Shown one piece after another: positions 9,101 through 11,092 of a DNA stretch of 11,092 nt. Made by a program: the position numbers and the translations under genes. The stretch is from NCBI GenBank assembly GCA_947458415.1, contig CANGZG010000073.1, positions 1 through 11,092 of the forward strand, in the 5' to 3' direction. The notes under the pieces are model-generated. The model was not told the origin of the DNA. It was given only the letters and a program-made list of their open reading frames with translations, and did not search any database. Positions within the stretch are counted from its first letter, which is position 1. Each line of letters begins with the position of its first letter. The DNA comes from Comamonadaceae bacterium (GTDB lineage Bacteria; Pseudomonadota; Gammaproteobacteria; Burkholderiales; Burkholderiaceae_C).

Positions 9101-9778
9101 GCGAACCACCCGACCATGCAACATGCCAGGCAAACGCATGTCATGCACGAACACCAGTTCACCAAACACCTTGCCCGGTATGTCGATTCGAGGCAAGCTC
9201 TGACCCGACACGGTGTGTGCGTCCACAGGTTTGAGCGGTGTGTCCAAGTCCAATTGCAACTCAACACTTACCCCATGGAGCAAACTGGACCATGGCACGG
9301 GCGCACGGCCCGCTGCTTCAATGCCTTCTTCCACCAATCGCAAAGTCGCTGGTGATGTGACCCACAAACGGGCGGCTTGTTGCAATAACCATTGCGCAGC
9401 CTGTGCCGCCGCCGCACGCAACGGTGCAGCATGCACTTGGATGGATGCACTGGCGATCGTCGACCCTTGGTTCGGGGACACACCTGTCATGCCCATGACC
9501 ATGTGCACGCGCGCGGGTGAAATCGACAATTCTTCTGCAACGATTTGCGTGAGAGCTGTGCGCAAACCGGTGCCCAAATCCACATGGCCATGCAACGCGG
9601 TCACACTGCCGTCGTCCCACACCGCGATGAAACACTCCGCTCCTTCATCAGGCTGGCTGTAGACAAAACCGGGTTGCCCAGCCACCGGTGGCGAAACAGG
9701 CAGCGGCGCGCGAACAATGCGCAACACGCCTTGTGCCTGAAACATGTCTTTGCGGTGTTGAACCTTGGCCGCTCGCAT
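6149..9778 (-). CDS. nicB: Nicotinate dehydrogenase-type molybdenum hydroxylase large subunit with three c-type hemes (NicB-like)
   Basis: A 1209-residue xanthine-oxidase-family large subunit fused to cytochrome c. Molybdopterin-binding segments come first (GHVDLGTGLRT at 64-74, NQGST at 103-107). The aldehyde oxidase hammerhead-like domain follows (about 197-330, with RLPGMLHGRVVRPP), then more molybdenum domain ending in GAGES with the likely catalytic Glu715. This permuted order is that of IorB/NicB proteins. A Pro/Ala-rich linker leads to one membrane helix (about 786-808), preceded by GKR. Three CxxCH heme motifs follow: CISCH 838-842, CGACH 984-988 and CGACH 1117-1121. NicB of Pseudomonas putida has the same plan and hydroxylates nicotinate to 6-hydroxynicotinate with NicA. 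I place the start at ATG 9778, two bases after the nicA stop; the frame is open upstream to 9859 but that part overlaps nicA, and ATG 9745 is an alternative. An isoquinoline or aldehyde oxidoreductase remains possible; the neighbouring nicotinamidase favours nicotinate. Confidence 0.85.
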   Translation of the reverse strand: MRAAKVQHRKDMFQAQGVLRIVRAPLPVSPPVAGQPGFVYSQPDEGAECFIAVWDDGSVTALHGHVDLGTGLRTALTQIVAEELSISPARVHMVMGMTGVSPNQGSTIASASIQVHAAPLRAAAAQAAQWLLQQAARLWVTSPATLRLVEEGIEAAGRAPVPWSSLLHGVSVELQLDLDTPLKPVDAHTVSGQSLPRIDIPGKVFGELVFVHDMRLPGMLHGRVVRPPYAGADSGDFIGQTLERVDTQSIAHLPGIRSVVVQGDFVGIVAEREEHAEQAMRELKIIWKPWPGMPDVSDAENAIRRHPSTPRELVNEGDVDQALADASQHLQRTYVWPYQLHASIGPSCAVAHWQPVATDDMPCQLRVWAGTQNPHALRADIALLCGLRDTEVDVVRMEAAGCYGRNGADDVAADAALLSKAVGAPVRVQLSREQEHLWEPKGAAQLMQVQGGLASSGEPSGYDFHTSYPSNGATTLALLLTRTVEPLARAYEMGDRTARPPYDFADLRVTVNDMPPILRASWLRGVSALPNAFAHESFIDELASAAGQDPLQYRLAHLSDQRAREVLQATADKAGWQPHTRPQQQHAQGEWLQGQGIAYARYTHSKWPGFGAAWAAWVADVQVHQTTGEVQVKRVVVGHDAGRVINPKGVEHQVHGNVLQTTSRALFEHMQTDANDGRVTSAEWGSYPILNFKQVPVIEVVQMPRPLQDPLGAGESSSVPGTAAIANAIFDATGVRFRNPPFTPEVVRAALHPLSAPATPTPPVQPAPASAPRSAQPGWDVSWGKRITHIGGALFATVAVVSAWVGVRTALPSVAPVAAAFSESQISRGATLAALGNCISCHTADQGVPLAGGKPFATPYGTIYSTNLSPDLQTGIGAWSYQAFARAMREGISQDGHALYPVFPFTSFARISDDDMTALYAWLMSQPPVTHTPPAAHMWGGLNFRPLLSVWNGLFHQDRQERYESSQTAQWNRGEYLVNGVAHCGACHTPRNALGAEQKQTGYMQGAMVEGWHAPALTAFNASPMPWRAQDFFNYLRQGFSGFHGTASGPMAQVVRNLHSVSDEDVQAMAVYLASLNPAAAALDDADYGARALSVVTQAAASAALNDAAARQFAGSCGACHHEGDGPQLLGVNQPLALNGNLHSDSPANLIKVILHGVQQPASRQTGFMPGFEHSLSKAQIVSLVKWMRQRYAPNKPAWTEADIAKEFP

Positions 9779-9780
9779 GG

Positions 9781-10272
9781 TCAAGCGGTGTGAACGTTCA
9801 TCAACACAGCAGCCCGGTGCACCGCCGCGATGATTTCGATGTGTGTGCCACAGCGGCACAGGTTGGCCGACAAGGCCTGTCGAATCTGTGTGTCAGTGGG
9901 TTGGGGGTGCTTGCGCAACAACGCCACGGTCATCATCAACATGCCATTCAAACAATAGCCGCATTGCGCGGCCTGTGTGTCGATGAACGCTTGCTGCACC
10001 GGATGCGGTGAACTGGCGTTACCTAAGCCCTCCAGCGTGGTGATGTCGCGACCTTGCATTTCCAAAGCAGGAATGACACAGGCTCTGGCGGGCATGTCAT
10101 CCACCAGCACCGTGCATGCGCCGCACTCACCCAATCCACAACCGTATTTCGGGCCATTGAGCCCCAAGTCATTGCGCAACACATGTAACAAGGTGGCGGC
10201 ATCACTCAAGGTCAGATCAACGCTTTGTTGATTGACCTTGAGTTGCACGTCCACTGATCGCAATGGCTTCAT
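9781..10272 (-). CDS. nicA: Two-[2Fe-2S] small subunit of the molybdenum hydroxylase (NicA-like)
   Basis: A 163-residue iron-sulfur subunit that carries electrons from the molybdenum site of NicB to its hemes. The N-terminal plant-ferredoxin-like cluster uses C45, C50, C53 and C65 (YGCGLGECGACTVLVD). The C-terminal helical domain holds the second cluster with C104, C107, C139 and C141 (QCGYC and LCRCG), so all eight ligands are present. The ATG at 10272 is chosen because homology to the family begins there; an upstream ATG at 10359 would add 29 low-complexity residues overlapping pncA. No convincing Shine-Dalgarno precedes it, so coupling to pncA, which ends 26 bases upstream, is likely. It is followed after two bases by nicB. 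By sequence alone it could equally be called isoquinoline 1-oxidoreductase alpha subunit; the name rests on the fused-cytochrome partner and the nicotinamidase. Confidence 0.87.
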   Translation of the reverse strand: MKPLRSVDVQLKVNQQSVDLTLSDAATLLHVLRNDLGLNGPKYGCGLGECGACTVLVDDMPARACVIPALEMQGRDITTLEGLGNASSPHPVQQAFIDTQAAQCGYCLNGMLMMTVALLRKHPQPTDTQIRQALSANLCRCGTHIEIIAAVHRAAVLMNVHTA

Positions 10273-10298
10273 GTGCGGCAGTGGTGTGGGCGTGTGAA

Positions 10299-11018
10299 TC
10301 AGACTTGGATGTCGCCCGACTGAATGCGCTTGACGCCTTTGGCTGCCATGTTTTTCCATGCAGCTTCCAGCGAACCGTTGAGGTCAATCGCACGGCAAGC
10401 GTCTTCGACCACCGACACCTCGAAGCCGGCGGCACGCGCATCCACGGCGGTCCATGCCACACAAAAGTCAGTGGCCAAGCCGGTGACAAACACCGTCTTG
10501 ATGCCACGTTGTTTCAGGTAGCCAGACAAGCCTGTGGCGGTTTTGCCGTCGGCTTCCATGAAGGCTGAATAGCTGTCGGCCTTGGGGGGGTAGCCATTGA
10601 GAATGATCAACTGAGCAGAAGGCAAGGCCAAGTCTTTGTGCAACTCTGCGTCTTTGGTGCCTTGCACGCAGTGGTCTGGCCACAGCACTTGGGTGCCATA
10701 GCTGAGTTTGGTGGTTTCAAACGGTTTTTTGCCAGCGTAGGCAGAGGCAAATGAGGCGTGGCCTTGGGTGTGCCAATCTTGTGTGACCACGATGTTGTCA
10801 AACGCTTTGGAGATGCGGTTGATGACGGGAACCACTTCAGAGCCTTTGGCCACAGGCAAGGTGCCGCCTTCGATGAAACAATTTTGCACATCGACCACGA
10901 TCAACACCGAGTTTTCACCGGGTTTGATTTTGGCAGCCGACCAGGCCCAAGGCGCTACCGCACCCAATGCACCCACGGTGCCTAACGCGGTCAGAAGTTT
11001 TCTACGATCTGCTTTCAT
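10299..11018 (-). CDS. pncA: Nicotinamidase (isochorismatase-like cysteine hydrolase) with predicted Tat signal
   Basis: A 239-residue nicotinamidase that should hydrolyse nicotinamide to nicotinate and ammonia. The catalytic triad is visible: Asp43 (VVDVQNCF), Lys146 (PPKADSYSAF) and Cys186 (GLATDFCV). Metal ligands match those of PncA proteins: Asp81, His83 and His87 in DWHTQGH, and His116 in WPDHCVQGT. Unlike the usual cytoplasmic enzyme it starts with an extra segment of about 30 residues: ADRRKLLTALG, then a hydrophobic stretch ending near WSAA, resembling a twin-arginine signal, so the enzyme is likely periplasmic. The start ATG at 11018 has GGAG (11029-11026) seven bases upstream; an upstream ATG at 11048 has no support and would put an intrinsic-terminator-like hairpin into the gene. 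It is the first gene of the five-gene minus-strand operon, feeding its product to NicAB. Confidence 0.9.
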   Translation of the reverse strand: MKADRRKLLTALGTVGALGAVAPWAWSAAKIKPGENSVLIVVDVQNCFIEGGTLPVAKGSEVVPVINRISKAFDNIVVTQDWHTQGHASFASAYAGKKPFETTKLSYGTQVLWPDHCVQGTKDAELHKDLALPSAQLIILNGYPPKADSYSAFMEADGKTATGLSGYLKQRGIKTVFVTGLATDFCVAWTAVDARAAGFEVSVVEDACRAIDLNGSLEAAWKNMAAKGVKRIQSGDIQV

Positions 11019-11025
11019 CTTGCAA

Positions 11026-11029
11026 CTCC
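11026..11029 (-). promoter_or_regulatory. Ribosome binding site of pncA
   Basis: GGAG on the minus strand with a seven-base spacer to the ATG at 11018. It decides the start in favour of the 239-residue form, in which the protein begins directly with the twin-arginine signal. Confidence 0.65.
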
Positions 11030-11033
11030 AATC

Positions 11034-11056
11034 AAAAAAACCGCACAACCCGTGCG
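11034..11056 (-). terminator. Short GC hairpin plus T-tract in the pncA leader
   Basis: On the minus strand CGCAC-GGGTT-GTGCG (11056-11042) forms a 5-bp all-Watson-Crick stem with a five-base loop, followed by one G and then seven T (11040-11034). This is the layout of a rho-independent terminator reading toward pncA, and it ends only four bases before the pncA Shine-Dalgarno. It may end an upstream minus-strand gene outside the window or act as an attenuator in the operon leader. The stem is short, so efficiency is doubtful. Confidence 0.45.
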
Positions 11057-11092
11057 TAGGGAAACTGACTCAACACCGAATCACCGCAGGCC

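Noticed and set aside
9779..9859. A 27-residue N-terminal extension of nicB from ATG 9859
   Set aside because: It overlaps the nicA 3' end completely and its residues look like out-of-frame nicA. The ATG at 9778 directly after the nicA stop is more natural.
10273..10359. A 29-residue N-terminal extension of nicA from ATG 10359
   Set aside because: It overlaps the pncA 3' end and has no family resemblance; the ferredoxin domain begins just after the ATG at 10272.
11059..11069. GGAAACTGAC upstream of pncA resembling part of the crtB/def repeat
   Set aside because: Only about ten bases match, with no palindrome or tandem copy around it, so chance is an adequate explanation.
11041..11092. A sigma70 promoter for the pncA operon (a TTGAGT on the minus strand could be a -35)
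   Set aside because: No acceptable -10 lies at 16-18 bases spacing, and too little upstream sequence is visible.

Overview
The window reads as chromosomal DNA of an aerobic anoxygenic phototrophic betaproteobacterium, probably Burkholderiales near Comamonadaceae (Limnohabitans or Rhodoferax-like). This rests on the oxygen-dependent cyclase AcsF next to PuhE and purple-bacterial CrtI/CrtB, on moderately high GC with heavy TTG leucine use, and on the tight gene packing. The genus is an inference from protein style; no rRNA or other taxonomic marker is present.

Left part (1-4328, plus strand): the end of a photosynthesis gene cluster. It holds acsF (bacteriochlorophyll ring E formation, 5' end cut by the window edge), puhE (membrane assembly factor), crtI (phytoene desaturase) and crtB (phytoene synthase). 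puhE/crtI and crtI/crtB overlap, so the four genes look like one transcription unit feeding pigment synthesis and photosystem assembly.

Middle (4329-4436): a short convergent gap filled by a REP/MITE-like element. It has two exact tandem copies of a 21-base unit, the second of which is part of a perfect 27-bp inverted repeat with a 5-base loop. Three tandem AATTACCC units follow, running up to the def stop codon. It separates the photosynthesis operon from the minus-strand operon.

Right part (4437-11018, minus strand, transcribed right to left): a compact operon pncA - nicA - nicB - serine hydrolase - def. pncA encodes a nicotinamidase with a predicted twin-arginine export signal. nicA is a two-[2Fe-2S] subunit and nicB a large molybdenum hydroxylase subunit carrying a membrane helix and three c-type heme motifs, the architecture of nicotinate dehydrogenase NicAB. 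Together they suggest nicotinamide -> nicotinate -> 6-hydroxynicotinate, with electrons passed through c-hemes to the respiratory chain. An exported class C beta-lactamase-fold hydrolase of unknown substrate and a peptide deformylase follow. The 5' leader of pncA has a short GC hairpin plus T-tract just before its ribosome binding site.

Nothing in the window looks like a CRISPR array, tRNA, rRNA, transposase gene or phage gene. The most notable points are the exported nicotinamidase paired with a membrane-anchored NicAB-type enzyme, the compartment problem this raises, and the structured repeat at the photosynthesis cluster border.
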